Source: Phocaeicola_A sp045647865 (GTDB lineage Bacteria; Bacteroidota; Bacteroidia; Bacteroidales; Bacteroidaceae). Taken from it: DNA of 42,498 nucleotides. A model generated the notes under the pieces. That model made no database searches and had not been told where the DNA came from. It saw only the letters and a list, made by a program, of their open reading frames with translations. Location: assembly GCA_045647865.1 (NCBI GenBank), contig JAZRMW010000019.1:1-42498 (forward strand). The letters are read 5' to 3'. This document shows positions 1-8,693 of this stretch, piece by piece (the first letter of the stretch is position 1; each line of letters starts with the position of its first letter). A program made the position numbers and the translations under genes.

Positions 1-247
1 TTGAACCGTTAGGTCCACCAGTAACCATAGTGAAGACAGCCTCCAACGGATTGGTAGTGGCATCAGTAGCCGTCCAACCTGAACCGAAACCGGTAGCACC
101 GTCATTAAACTTACCGTTCACCACGAGGTTTTCACCTGTGATTTTGTACTTTGCAACTTTACTATAGGCAAAGTCACCTATTTCGTATGCCTGTGCAAAC
201 AAGGTTGTTATGGCAAGCAGCGACACTAATAATAATTTCTTTATCAT
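1..247 (-). CDS. Secreted protein, N-terminal part only (cut by window edge)
   Basis: About 82 codons are visible before the window edge. The start is the ATG at 245-247, and the product opens MIKKLLLVSLLAITTLFAQA, a clear Sec signal peptide with a probable cleavage site after AQA. The mature part begins YEIGDFAYSKVAKYKITGEN and continues through a Gly/Thr/Asn-rich stretch (NGKFNDGATGFGSGW). That style is common in extracellular Bacteroidota proteins with beta-sandwich or carbohydrate-binding domains, but no family can be named from so short a piece. It lies 144 bp downstream of the dockerin-like gene on the same strand, so both may belong to one secreted-protein locus. Confident as a real gene; function unknown. 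Confidence 0.8.
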   Translation of the reverse strand, partial: MIKKLLLVSLLAITTLFAQAYEIGDFAYSKVAKYKITGENLVVNGKFNDGATGFGSGWTATDATTNPLEAVFTMVTGGPNGS

Positions 248-391
248 ATTCACAATTTTAATTATCAAAAAAAGTCTTTAAAATCAATACACCTTGAGAT
301 ATTTCTTCTTTGTTTTCAGACAGAAGAACATAAGGACATAAGTTTTTATTTCTCTTCTATTCTTTTGTTCTTCTGCCTGAAAATAACTTAT

Positions 392-2080
392 TTACTTCAT
401 TTCCTTCGTCACCTCTACGCGGCCATCCTGATAGATGCGCTGGATGATGTTCAAGCCTTGGAAAGGTTTGTCAGAAACTTCACCCGTTGTGGAGTAATAA
501 AGCACTTGGGCCTTGTCAGCCTCAACCGCATCAATGCCATAAGCACCGCCTGTCACGGTCGAGAAGGTATCGGCCAATGTGGTCTCTACCACATTCTTGG
601 AAACGACACGCACGTTTGTGAAGTCCACATGTGCTGTACCTGTGAAGCTTTCATCAGCCTTTACGGTAATGGCCATCAGAGACTCACCACCGTTGAAAGT
701 ACGGTTCGCCAAGGAGTAAGCCGCGATGCGACCTTCAGCATTATAGGTTACAGTGTGAGAAGCATTGCCTACCATCTCCACTCCTTCGATGCTCAAGCCT
801 TCGGGAAAAGTCATATCCATTTGCATGGCGGTGTATGCCTGTGCGTTGTCCAACTTCACATAAAGAGTGGTTGTCTCACCGGATGCCACTGCGGCATCAG
901 CGACATGAATGTCACTGTGGAGGATGGAGCGGGCACCTGTTGCCTGGACACCACCACCCATCAAAGTATTCACAACGGCTACGACATCGACAATGGTAAT
1001 CTCACCATTCTGATCCATATCGGCAGCATCGAAGATGAAGTTACCAGAGAAATCTCCCATCAGAGCATTCACTACCGCCACAACATCGACTATGGTCACT
1101 TCTCCGTCACCATTGGCATCGGCCGGAGTGTAGGACTTCACAATGACAGTGGATGAGACATTGGGCAACAGATATTCCTGCTGGTCGGGAGTACTCAGAC
1201 GAATATTACGGATTTCAACTTCCTGCATCTCTGCACAACCGTCGAGGGCTGTCAAATTCAGTGTGAAGAGTTCACCTTCATTGCCTTTGAACAATTTGTT
1301 ACCACTCGAATAAGATGCAATACGGATAGCACCATCAGGTTGCAAACTGGTAGCAACAGAGTGCGTTGTGGTCTTGCGATCAGCATTCAATTCCACATCA
1401 TATTCACTCTCATCATTCCAATTCAGCATCAGACCTTCGGGCAAATAGACATCGCATTGGAATGCAGTGATTCCACTTTCATTAGTCATGGATACGGGCA
1501 ATAAGAATGAAGAGCCGGAGAAGACGGAGGTGTCGGGCAGGAAGAAGGAATTGGAAGCAGTAACAGGTTCGTCTTCTGTCCCTTCATCCACATACGCAAT
1601 CACACCTGAATAGAATGCAGCTAATTCATGCTTTTGACTCCAATCAGCATCATACGTCATGTAACTCACACAAAAATCACTGACAGAAAGTGTTCCATCG
1701 CCATTATATGTCAGGGTAATAGGAGATGTACCGAGATTCATATCTTTCAATGTTAGATAACTTTCTCCTGCCACAATAGTCTTCAAGTAGCCTGACGTTG
1801 TTTCAATTTCGGCCTTATTGGGTTCTGAAACTGAAATATCGATAGAGATTCCACCATAATTCAACGCGGTTATATCTTCTCCTAAGAATTTTGTTACAAG
1901 ATACATATTCCAATCCGCATAATAAGTTATCTCCATCTCAAACTCTGAGGGATAGGAAATACCATTGATTTCCTGATTCACATAAATATCAGCAGCTTTT
2001 ACGTTGAAGGTAACTGTCTGTGCAGTCATTGCCAATGTCATGCCCAACAAGGCAAACAAAACAGTAAAGTTTTTTTTCAT
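392..2080 (-). CDS. Secreted cohesin-like / dockerin-like protein, 562 aa
   Basis: A signal peptide is visible (residues 1-20, ending AMTA before QTVTF). An N-terminal beta-rich region runs to about residue 170. A cohesin-like domain follows (about 186-315; FLLPVSMTNESGITAFQCDV and LPEGLMLNW are typical of the fold). Next is a dockerin-like pair of EF-hand loops, DANGDGEVTIVDVVAVVN (about 321-338) and DMDQNGEITIVDVVAVVN (about 354-371). A second cohesin-like domain lies at about 395-500. The C-terminus (YYSTTGEVSDKPFQGLNII then RVEVTKEMK) resembles the short tail on many secreted Prevotella/Bacteroides proteins. Asp/Asn spacing in both loops fits Ca2+ binding. In clostridia cohesin and dockerin assemble cellulosomes; in Bacteroidota their role is unclear. 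Domain calls are by eye. The start has a Lys-rich signal peptide and no better upstream ATG. Confidence 0.85.
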   Translation of the reverse strand: MKKNFTVLFALLGMTLAMTAQTVTFNVKAADIYVNQEINGISYPSEFEMEITYYADWNMYLVTKFLGEDITALNYGGISIDISVSEPNKAEIETTSGYLKTIVAGESYLTLKDMNLGTSPITLTYNGDGTLSVSDFCVSYMTYDADWSQKHELAAFYSGVIAYVDEGTEDEPVTASNSFFLPDTSVFSGSSFLLPVSMTNESGITAFQCDVYLPEGLMLNWNDESEYDVELNADRKTTTHSVATSLQPDGAIRIASYSSGNKLFKGNEGELFTLNLTALDGCAEMQEVEIRNIRLSTPDQQEYLLPNVSSTVIVKSYTPADANGDGEVTIVDVVAVVNALMGDFSGNFIFDAADMDQNGEITIVDVVAVVNTLMGGGVQATGARSILHSDIHVADAAVASGETTTLYVKLDNAQAYTAMQMDMTFPEGLSIEGVEMVGNASHTVTYNAEGRIAAYSLANRTFNGGESLMAITVKADESFTGTAHVDFTNVRVVSKNVVETTLADTFSTVTGGAYGIDAVEADKAQVLYYSTTGEVSDKPFQGLNIIQRIYQDGRVEVTKEMK

Positions 2081-2461
2081 AATTCTACATATTTAAAGTT
2101 CATATGATATTAAGCTAAGCGAAAGATATGTTAAAGCCCTCATACTAATTAGGTTAATTTAATGTTTTGATATTCAATTTAATGGATAAAAGTCCACAAA
2201 CTTAAACATTTTATTTTACATTAAGGAATATTTTTGAATTTTACCCATATCCATTAAGGAACTTTAACAGCAAAAGATTGTTTTAGCAATAATATTCAAG
2301 AATTATTCAAAGAGAACATACAACAATCTGTCCCATAGGAAGGATTAAAGAGAGAGGGAAACCGAAAGTAACCGTTTGATTACTGACACACTTTCATCAA
2401 AGTCCAAACTCTTCAAGGTGGGGTCTATAAATCAATTTATGACTAAGTAAAAAACAAGTCA

Positions 2462-2513
2462 ACTCTAATTAAAAGTATTGTTTAACCGAGTCAACCTACT
2501 ATATCAATAAGAC
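2462..2513. repeat. Dispersed element, copy 1
   Basis: The segment carries ACTCTAATTAAA, a short variable piece, then GTTTAACCGAGTCAACCTAC and a further block ending ATCAATAAGAC. Nearly the same order of words recurs at 24973-25026, where the middle block differs by only a few bases. Both copies lie within about 100 bp of a 22-bp repeat array. Function unknown. Confidence 0.65.
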
Positions 2514-2590
2514 GAAAAGTAGTCTACTAGAACCGTTAATATACGCTCTATCTATCAATCCATTACGTTTACATTCTATTTCCTATGAAA

Positions 2591-2696
2591 TGTAAACGTC
2601 TTTACAGTTAGGTGTAAAGACGTTTACAGATAAGTGTAAAAGCCTTTACAGCTATGTGCAAAGAGCTTTACACATAGCTGTAAAGAGAAACGGAGC
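2591..2696. repeat. Array A: tandem 22-bp units with palindromic core TGTAAA-N4-TTTACA
   Basis: Units start at 2591, 2613, 2635 and 2657, exactly 22 bp apart, with a degraded fifth from 2679. The first three carry TGTAAA, four variable bases, TTTACA; the fourth opens TGCAAA. The six-base tail between cores is fairly conserved (for example GTTAGG, GATAAG, GCTATG, CATAGC). The array lies downstream of the DUF4834 gene and upstream of the dockerin-like gene. It has the same period as arrays at 24857-24944 and, roughly, 23307-23417, but a different sequence. Confidence 0.85.
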
Positions 2697-2809
2697 TGCA
2701 AGCACTGAGCATGACAGTTAATACCGTCCAAGTCTGATACCAATAATATTTCTAAAGGAGCATGAATAACTTTTCAAATCCATCACATGTTATGCCACCC
2801 TTTCAGAGA

Positions 2810-3079
2810 TCAACGGACCTCTTCAAACTCCACATATTCGCCTTCGTCATCACCAATGACCTTCTTGTTTTTCGAAGGAGATTGGGTAGAAAAAGATGCA
2901 CTTTCCTGACTAGAATGGCGACGAGCGTCTTGGGATGTATCATAACCATATGTACGCGAAGTGGTTTGCCCCAAACCAAAGAAACGCAATATGCTACGCA
3001 CAAGTGTTACGCCGATACCCAATACGACAAAGAATATAATAAGCGGTAATATAATAAATAACAATCCGAATATACCCAC
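2810..3079 (-). CDS. DUF4834 family small membrane protein, 89 aa
   Basis: The N-terminus is one strongly hydrophobic segment (residues 2-28, IFGLLFIILPLIIFFVVLGIG). An amphipathic stretch follows (SILRFFGLG), then a polar Ser/Gln/Lys-rich tail ending in acidic DDEGEYVEFEEVR. This layout fits DUF4834, a small Bacteroidota family of unknown function. It lies 105 bp downstream of pssA on the same strand, separated by a terminator-like hairpin (3137-3168), so it may be a read-through tail of the phospholipid operon or have its own start site. A single-pass inner-membrane location is inferred. The alternative 66-aa frame at 2803-3003 is a shadow. Confidence 0.8.
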   Translation of the reverse strand: MGIFGLLFIILPLIIFFVVLGIGVTLVRSILRFFGLGQTTSRTYGYDTSQDARRHSSQESASFSTQSPSKNKKVIGDDEGEYVEFEEVR

Positions 3080-3136
3080 GTTGATTTCAGTTTTTAAGTT
3101 CGTAAGTTTTTGAGTTCAAGACCCAATACTCTATAA

Positions 3137-3168
3137 ACAAAAAACGTGCCAATCTGACGTTTTGGCAC
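3137..3168 (-). terminator. Terminator-like hairpin after pssA
   Basis: On the minus strand the arms GTGCCAA and TTGGCAC (3162-3168 and 3146-3152) enclose a 9-nt loop and are followed by GTTTTTTG. This fits an intrinsic terminator 17 bp past the pssA stop, with DUF4834 beyond it. Confidence 0.65.
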
Positions 3169-3184
3169 ATTTCTTTTATATTGA

Positions 3185-3892
3185 TTAGGATTTACGCTGC
3201 GTAATCAAGGAAAGCAAGGCATACCAAATGATGATGGCTGCCAATCCTGCTACTTGCAATAAGACTATCAAAGGAATGCAACCCAAAAGAAAGATAAACT
3301 GCACCTTATTGTCGCGCCACGAGAGATTCTTGAACTTCAAGGAGAACATCGGAATCTCGGCTACCAACAACCATGAAGTGAAAGCAACTAATATAATAAG
3401 GTATAGGGCATTGAAACTATCGGATACCAGAAAATCATGAGCACCAACAACCAATGAGCCCCAAAACAGGGCATTAGCCGGTGTAGGAACACCAATAAAA
3501 GAACTGGTCTGACGGGTATCTATATTGAATTTGGCCAATCGCAACGCAGAAAAGACTGCTATGAAAAATGCCGCATAAGGTACATATTCAGCTACGGGAA
3601 GCAAAAAAGAAGGAACTGTCACCTCCTTGAACAGCGAAAAGACAATCATAGAAGGCGACACACCGAAAGTAACATCATCAGCCAAGGAGTCCAATTCCTT
3701 CCCTAAAGGAGAGTAAGCCTGCAAAGCACGAGCCAAAAGTCCATCAAAAAAATCAAATACCGCTCCCAATACAATAAATCCCAATGCCGCAGTATAGTCA
3801 CCGCGATAAGCCATCACGACCGCCAAACAACCCGAAAAGAGGTTGCAGCATGTAACTGTATTAGGAATATGACGGGTAATGCAATTTGCCAT
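3185..3892 (-). CDS. pssA: CDP-diacylglycerol--serine O-phosphatidyltransferase
   Basis: This enzyme joins serine to CDP-diacylglycerol to give phosphatidylserine in the inner membrane. The CDP-alcohol phosphatidyltransferase motif DGx2ARx8Gx3Dx3D is complete at residues 50-72 (D50, G51, A54, R55, G64, D68, D72). The rest is a series of hydrophobic helices, as expected for the type II (multi-spanning) enzyme; 235 aa is normal. The start MANCITRHIPNTVTCCNLFSG matches the family N-terminus. It lies 9 bp downstream of psd on the same strand, so substrate-making and substrate-using enzymes are cotranscribed. cdsA, which makes the CDP-diacylglycerol, is at 34220-35068. Confidence 0.95.
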   Translation of the reverse strand: MANCITRHIPNTVTCCNLFSGCLAVVMAYRGDYTAALGFIVLGAVFDFFDGLLARALQAYSPLGKELDSLADDVTFGVSPSMIVFSLFKEVTVPSFLLPVAEYVPYAAFFIAVFSALRLAKFNIDTRQTSSFIGVPTPANALFWGSLVVGAHDFLVSDSFNALYLIILVAFTSWLLVAEIPMFSLKFKNLSWRDNKVQFIFLLGCIPLIVLLQVAGLAAIIIWYALLSLITQRKS

Positions 3893-3901
3893 AATACTTG
3901 T

Positions 3902-4588
3902 TTAAGCCAACTTCGCGATAACCGTCTCATTACCAACGGTACGGTCACCCAGTTTCACCAAGACTTCAGTACCCAAGGGTAGATAGATATCTACACGGCT
4001 ACCAAATTTAATGAATCCCATGTGCTCATCAATGTAGCAATCTTCGCCGACTTCTGCATAAGTGACAATACGACGGGCCATAGCACCGGCAATCTGGCGA
4101 GCCATTACTTCTGCCCCTTCGGGAGTCTCAATCACAACCATAGAACGTTCATTCTCCGTACTGGACTTGGGAAGCCATGCTGCTTGGAAACGACCATTCT
4201 GATGACCAACTTTCTTAACTGTACCATCAACCGGATACCAATTGGCATGCACATTGAACACACTCATAAAGATACTCACCAACAAACGACGGTCGTGGAA
4301 ATATTCATGCTCTTCCACTTCTTCAATGCAGACAATCTTTCCATCTGCTGAAGCGACAACAGTTTTTTCCGTATCGCCTCCAAAATAACGGATTGGGCAA
4401 CGGAAAAAATTGAGCAACAACAGCCACAAAACAATGGAGACTGGGGCTATCAGATAAAAAGGCCATTTGAACTCTATACAACCATACAAGGCTGAGTTCA
4501 AAGCCAACAACAAGATTGCACTTATAATAAGGGTATCGGTTCCCTCATGATGAATTCTAATTCGTTTGAGTTTTTTTAGTTTTTTCAT
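3902..4588 (-). CDS. psd: Phosphatidylserine decarboxylase proenzyme
   Basis: The product decarboxylates phosphatidylserine to phosphatidylethanolamine. It is a short-form enzyme (228 aa). Two hydrophobic stretches near the N-terminus (about 19-35 and 43-60) anchor it in the membrane, followed by RCPIRYFGGD. The pyruvoyl-forming site is GFIKFGSRVDIYLP, where cleavage is expected between G196 and S197; S197 would become the pyruvoyl group. His-containing SVFNVHANWYPVDG is also typical. It is first in the psd-pssA operon, driven by a good promoter at 4615-4646, and is divergent from dnaE. Confidence 0.95.
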   Translation of the reverse strand: MKKLKKLKRIRIHHEGTDTLIISAILLLALNSALYGCIEFKWPFYLIAPVSIVLWLLLLNFFRCPIRYFGGDTEKTVVASADGKIVCIEEVEEHEYFHDRRLLVSIFMSVFNVHANWYPVDGTVKKVGHQNGRFQAAWLPKSSTENERSMVVIETPEGAEVMARQIAGAMARRIVTYAEVGEDCYIDEHMGFIKFGSRVDIYLPLGTEVLVKLGDRTVGNETVIAKLA

Positions 4589-4614
4589 TGCTTCACACAG
4601 TATCTTTTATCGCG

Positions 4615-4646
4615 CAAAGATAAATGAATCTTTTAACTTTAACAAA
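4615..4646 (-). promoter_or_regulatory. psd-pssA promoter (TTTG, 20 bp, TATCTTTG)
   Basis: On the minus strand TTTG (4643-4646) is followed after 20 bp by TATCTTTG (4615-4622). This is an exact match to the Bacteroidota housekeeping promoter. The psd ATG begins 26 bp further on. Confidence 0.8.
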
Positions 4647-4724
4647 TAAAAACGATTATAATTACACAACAGGACCTAAATATGACAAAAATAGAGGTTT
4701 GGAAGTAACTTTTCATTCCCAGAA

Positions 4725-4755
4725 TTTGAGATTCAATAAAAGAGAGCTATCTTTA
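4725..4755 (+). promoter_or_regulatory. dnaE promoter (TTTG, 19 bp, TATCTTTA)
   Basis: TTTG at 4725-4728 and TATCTTTA at 4748-4755 are separated by 19 bp. The dnaE start codon follows about 30 bp downstream. Confidence 0.7.
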
Positions 4756-4784
4756 TGCGATTTTTCTAAAACTCATATTTGAAG

Positions 4785-7700
4785 ATGCAAGATTTCGTAC
4801 ACCTACACGTCCACACACAATACTCCATCTTGGATGGACAAGCCAGCATCGCCCGTCTGGTTGACAAGGCAATAGCCAACGGCATGAGAGGAATGGCCGT
4901 TACCGACCATGGAAGCATGTTCGGCATCAAGGAATTTTTCAACTACGTCAACAAGAAGAACGGAGGGACAAACGGCGACATCAAGAACTTAAAGAAACGT
5001 ATTACAGCTCTGGAAAACGGAGCCGAAGCTGGCGAAGAATGGAACGGTGACGCACAGGCGGAACTGGCAGACTGCCGTACCCGTTTACCGGAGTTGCAGA
5101 AGAAACTATTCAAGCCCATCTTCGGATGCGAAATGTATGTAGCCCGTAACGGCAACTTGCATAATAAAGAAGGTAAGGAAAATCAAGGAGGTTACCACTT
5201 GGTTGTGCTGGCCAAAAACGAAAAAGGATACCATAACCTGATTAAGTTGGTATCCAAAGCATGGACTGAAGGATATTACAACCGACCGCGTACCGACCGT
5301 ACCGAACTGGAAAAATACAGCGAAGGATTGATTGTGTGCAGCGCTTGTATCGGAGGCGAAATCCCCAAGAAGATTCTGAACGGACGATTGGAAGATGCGG
5401 AAGAAGCCATCCAATGGTATCAAAAGACCTTTGGCGAGAACTTCTATCTGGAGTTGCAACGCCACAAAGCTACCGTACCACGCGCCAACCATGAGACATA
5501 CGAGTTGCAGTTACAAGTTAACGAAAAACTCATCGAATACAGCAAAAAGTATGGTATCAAATTAGTGTGTACCAACGACGTACATTTCGTCGAAGAAGAG
5601 AATGCTGAGGCTCACGACCGTCTCATCTGTCTGAGTACAAGCAAAGATTTGGATGACCCAAAACGTATGCTCTACAGCAAACAGGAGTGGTTCAAGACCC
5701 GCGAAGAGATGAATGCCCTGTTTGCCGATATTCCTGAAGCACTGAGCAACACATGTGATATATGCGACCAAGTGGAGTTCTACAGCATCGACCACGCTCC
5801 CATCATGCCCAACTTTGCCATTCCAGAGGAATTCGGAACAGAAGAGGGATACAGACAAACCTTGACCGAAGAGGACCTTTTCAATGAATTTACCCGTGAT
5901 GAGAACGGCAATGTGGTGCTGAGCGAAGAGGATGCCAAAGCCAAAATCAAACGTTTGGGAGGATATGACAAACTATACCGCATCAAACTGGAAGCTGACT
6001 ACCTGAAGGAACTGACCATGATTGGTGCCAAGAAATTATACGGTGACCCACTGAGCGAAGAGGTACAGGAGCGACTGAACTTCGAACTGTACATCATGAA
6101 AACAATGGGTTTCCCCGGATACTTCCTCATTGTACAGGACTTCATCGGGGCTGCACGCAGCGAGTTAGGCGTTTCTGTAGGTCCTGGCCGTGGTTCGGCT
6201 GCCGGTTCTGCTGTCGCCTACTGCCTCGGTATCACCAAGATTGACCCTATTGCCTACGATCTTCTGTTTGAACGTTTTTTGAATCCTGACCGTATCTCAC
6301 TTCCTGATATTGACGTGGACTTCGACGATGACGGACGAGGCGAGGTGCTCCGTTGGGTAACAGAGAAGTACGGAGCCGAAAAGGTTGCGCACATTATCAC
6401 CTACGGCACGATGGCCACCAAAATGGTTATCAAGGATGTGGCCCGTGTACAGAAATTGCCGCTGGATGAGGCCAACCGACTATGCAAGTTGGTACCAGAC
6501 AAAATTCCCGACAAGAAAATGAACCTGCCGAATGCCATTGCATACGTTCCGGAATTGCAAGAGGCCGAAGCATCACCCAATCCGATTTTACGAGACACCA
6601 TCAAATATGCCAAGATGCTGGAAGGCAATGTACGAGGAACAGGCGTACATGCCTGTGGCACAATCATCTGTCGCGACGACATCACTGATTGGGTACCTGT
6701 AAGTACGGCTGAGGATAAAGAAACCGGCGAAAAAATGCTGGTGACACAATATGAAGGTAGTGTCATCGAAGATACAGGTCTCATCAAGATGGACTTCTTG
6801 GGACTGAAGACGCTATCAATCATCAAAGAAGCCGTTGAAAATGTACGTCAGAGTTTAGGTATTGACATTGACATCGACTCCATCGACATCAATGATCCAG
6901 CCACTTACAAACTCTATTGCGAAGGAAAAACCATCGGTACATTCCAGTTCGAATCAGCGGGCATGCAGAAATATTTGCGCGAACTGCAACCTTCGACCTT
7001 TGAGGACCTCATTGCCATGAATGCCCTCTATCGACCGGGTCCGATGGATTACATTCCAGACTTTATCGACCGTAAACAAGGACGAAAACCCATTGAGTAC
7101 GATATTCCTATCATGGAAAAATACCTGAAGGATACGTATGGAATTACCGTCTATCAAGAGCAGGTGATGCTCTTGTCACGCCTACTGGCCGACTTTACCC
7201 GAGGCGAGAGTGACGCCTTACGTAAAGCGATGGGTAAAAAACTGCGTGACAAACTGGATCAAATGAAGCCCAAGTTCATTAAAGGAGGACAAAAGAACGG
7301 ACATGACCCGAAGGTCTTGGAAAAGATTTGGACTGACTGGGAAAAGTTCGCCTCATACGCGTTCAACAAAAGTCATGCCACTTGTTATTCATGGGTCGCC
7401 TATCAGACGGCATATCTGAAAGCGAATTATCCCAGCCAATATATGGCAGCAACCATGAGCCGCAACATCAGCAATATTACAGAAATCACCAAATTGATGG
7501 ATGAATGCAAGTCGATGGGCATACAGACTCTTGGACCTGACGTGAACGAAAGTAACTTGAAATTCTCCGTCAATGCAGCCGGAGACATCCGTTTCGGCAT
7601 GGGAGCAGTTAAGGGAGTAGGCGAAAACGCCGTAGCCTGTATCATCAAGGAACGAAAGGAAAATGGTCCTTACAAAGGTATATTTGATTTTGTACAACGT

Positions 7701-8600
7701 GTCAATCTTTCGGCATGTAACCGCAAGAACATCGAATGTCTGGCCTTATCCGGTGCATTCGATGGATTCAAAGAAATCACCCGCGAACAATTCTTCGCCA
7801 GCAATGCCAAAGGGGAGTCATTCTGCGATCAGCTCATACGATACGGCAACCTATACCAAACATCCAAAGCTGAGGCAGCAAACAGTCTGTTCGGAGGATT
7901 TGACTCCGTGGAGATTGCTACTCCCGAAATCCCGGCAGCAGAATCATGGAGTGATTTGGAACGACTTGACAAGGAGCGTGAATTGGTGGGCATCTATCTT
8001 TCGGCACATCCGTTGGATGAGTATTCAGTAATCCTTGAACACGTATGTACCGTACACATGGACAGCTTGAACAACCTGACTCCATTAGCCAACCAAGACA
8101 TCACATTAGGAGGAATCGTCACAGACCTCCGCAAAGGATATACCAAAAAAGGAAATCCTTTTGGCATTGCAAAGATTGAGGATTATTCTGGCGCTGCAGA
8201 AATCCCCTTGTTCGGACAAGACTGGATTGATTGGGGAAGCTACATGCAACAAGGATATTTCCTTTTTATACATGGAAAAGTACAGCCCAAACAATGGAGA
8301 CAGGACGAACTGGAATTGAAAATCAACAAAATCGAACTCCTTCCTGATGTAAAGGACGAGTTGATAGAACGCATTACCATCAGTATCCGACTGGATGCCT
8401 TGAACGAAACCATGCTGGCTGAATTGACCTCATTGATAAAAGATAATCCCGGAAAAGCAGAACTGCTCTTCCAAATAAAGGATATGGAGAGTCTGACACA
8501 AGCCAACCTCTACTCCCAAAACACCAAGCTACGAGTAGGGAAAGAGTTGATCAACTATTTGAAAAGCCAATCTGCGATAGAATTCAGTATCAACCAGTAG
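4785..8600 (+). CDS. dnaE: DNA polymerase III alpha subunit
   Basis: This is the replicative polymerase catalytic subunit. I start it at the ATG at 4785 (MQDFVHLHVHTQYSILDG), not the TTG two codons earlier, giving 1271 aa. The PHP domain opens with HLHVHTQYS and continues with TDHGSMFG. The polymerase core shows GPGRGSAAGS (about residue 466) and the catalytic-acid motif PDIDVDFDDDGRGEV (about 506-520), then YGITVYQEQVM. A helix-hairpin-helix and an OB-fold region (ITLGGIVTDLRKGYTKKGNPFG) lie near the C-terminus. The insertion within the PHP region (KNLKKRITALENGAEAG) fits the longer Bacteroidota form. It is probably monocistronic, as trxA has its own promoter. No oddity in the catalytic residues. 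Confidence 0.97.
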   Translation: MQDFVHLHVHTQYSILDGQASIARLVDKAIANGMRGMAVTDHGSMFGIKEFFNYVNKKNGGTNGDIKNLKKRITALENGAEAGEEWNGDAQAELADCRTRLPELQKKLFKPIFGCEMYVARNGNLHNKEGKENQGGYHLVVLAKNEKGYHNLIKLVSKAWTEGYYNRPRTDRTELEKYSEGLIVCSACIGGEIPKKILNGRLEDAEEAIQWYQKTFGENFYLELQRHKATVPRANHETYELQLQVNEKLIEYSKKYGIKLVCTNDVHFVEEENAEAHDRLICLSTSKDLDDPKRMLYSKQEWFKTREEMNALFADIPEALSNTCDICDQVEFYSIDHAPIMPNFAIPEEFGTEEGYRQTLTEEDLFNEFTRDENGNVVLSEEDAKAKIKRLGGYDKLYRIKLEADYLKELTMIGAKKLYGDPLSEEVQERLNFELYIMKTMGFPGYFLIVQDFIGAARSELGVSVGPGRGSAAGSAVAYCLGITKIDPIAYDLLFERFLNPDRISLPDIDVDFDDDGRGEVLRWVTEKYGAEKVAHIITYGTMATKMVIKDVARVQKLPLDEANRLCKLVPDKIPDKKMNLPNAIAYVPELQEAEASPNPILRDTIKYAKMLEGNVRGTGVHACGTIICRDDITDWVPVSTAEDKETGEKMLVTQYEGSVIEDTGLIKMDFLGLKTLSIIKEAVENVRQSLGIDIDIDSIDINDPATYKLYCEGKTIGTFQFESAGMQKYLRELQPSTFEDLIAMNALYRPGPMDYIPDFIDRKQGRKPIEYDIPIMEKYLKDTYGITVYQEQVMLLSRLLADFTRGESDALRKAMGKKLRDKLDQMKPKFIKGGQKNGHDPKVLEKIWTDWEKFASYAFNKSHATCYSWVAYQTAYLKANYPSQYMAATMSRNISNITEITKLMDECKSMGIQTLGPDVNESNLKFSVNAAGDIRFGMGAVKGVGENAVACIIKERKENGPYKGIFDFVQRVNLSACNRKNIECLALSGAFDGFKEITREQFFASNAKGESFCDQLIRYGNLYQTSKAEAANSLFGGFDSVEIATPEIPAAESWSDLERLDKERELVGIYLSAHPLDEYSVILEHVCTVHMDSLNNLTPLANQDITLGGIVTDLRKGYTKKGNPFGIAKIEDYSGAAEIPLFGQDWIDWGSYMQQGYFLFIHGKVQPKQWRQDELELKINKIELLPDVKDELIERITISIRLDALNETMLAELTSLIKDNPGKAELLFQIKDMESLTQANLYSQNTKLRVGKELINYLKSQSAIEFSINQ

Positions 8601-8609
8601 AAGAATCCC

Positions 8610-8656
8610 AAAAGATGCAAATCTTTTTGTTCTTCTCTCGGTTTGTGCTATCTTTG
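8610..8656 (+). repeat. 47-bp direct repeat, copy 1 (promoter-containing)
   Basis: The segment from AAAAGATGCAAATC to TATCTTTG is repeated exactly 84 bp downstream at 8694-8740. It begins 10 bp after the dnaE stop and carries a complete TTTG (8626-8629) and TATCTTTG (8649-8656) promoter, spacing 19. Its first part, AAAGAT-GCAA-ATCTTT, is a small hairpin followed by T residues and could also end dnaE transcripts. Confidence 0.9.
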
Positions 8657-8693
8657 ATTCAAAAATCCAAGATAGACGGCACCTCGGAATAAA

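Larger units (their letters stand above)
2081..2809. other. 730 bp spacer without a convincing gene
   Basis: This spacer lies between the 5' end of the dockerin-like gene and the 3' end of the DUF4834 gene, both on the minus strand. It is AT-rich. It holds a possible -7 box for the dockerin-like gene (TATCTTTC on the minus strand at 2121-2128, no matching TTTG), one copy of a dispersed element (2462-2513) and a tandem array of 22-bp palindromic units (2591-2696). Short open frames exist, but none has a recognisable product or start. Confidence 0.7.

Noticed and set aside
365..1156. 263-aa plus-strand open frame opposite the dockerin-like gene
   Set aside because: It is antisense to a gene with a signal peptide and clear domains, has Cys/His-rich composition typical of shadow frames and no recognisable domain.
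2361..2452. Coding remnant in the 2081-2809 spacer (frame ending FKVGSINQFMTK)
   Set aside because: Only about 33 open codons with no recognisable family or start; could be chance.
2591..2696. CRISPR array
   Set aside because: Repeat units are 22 bp with no conserved-repeat/unique-spacer alternation, and no cas genes are present in the window. The same holds for arrays B and C.
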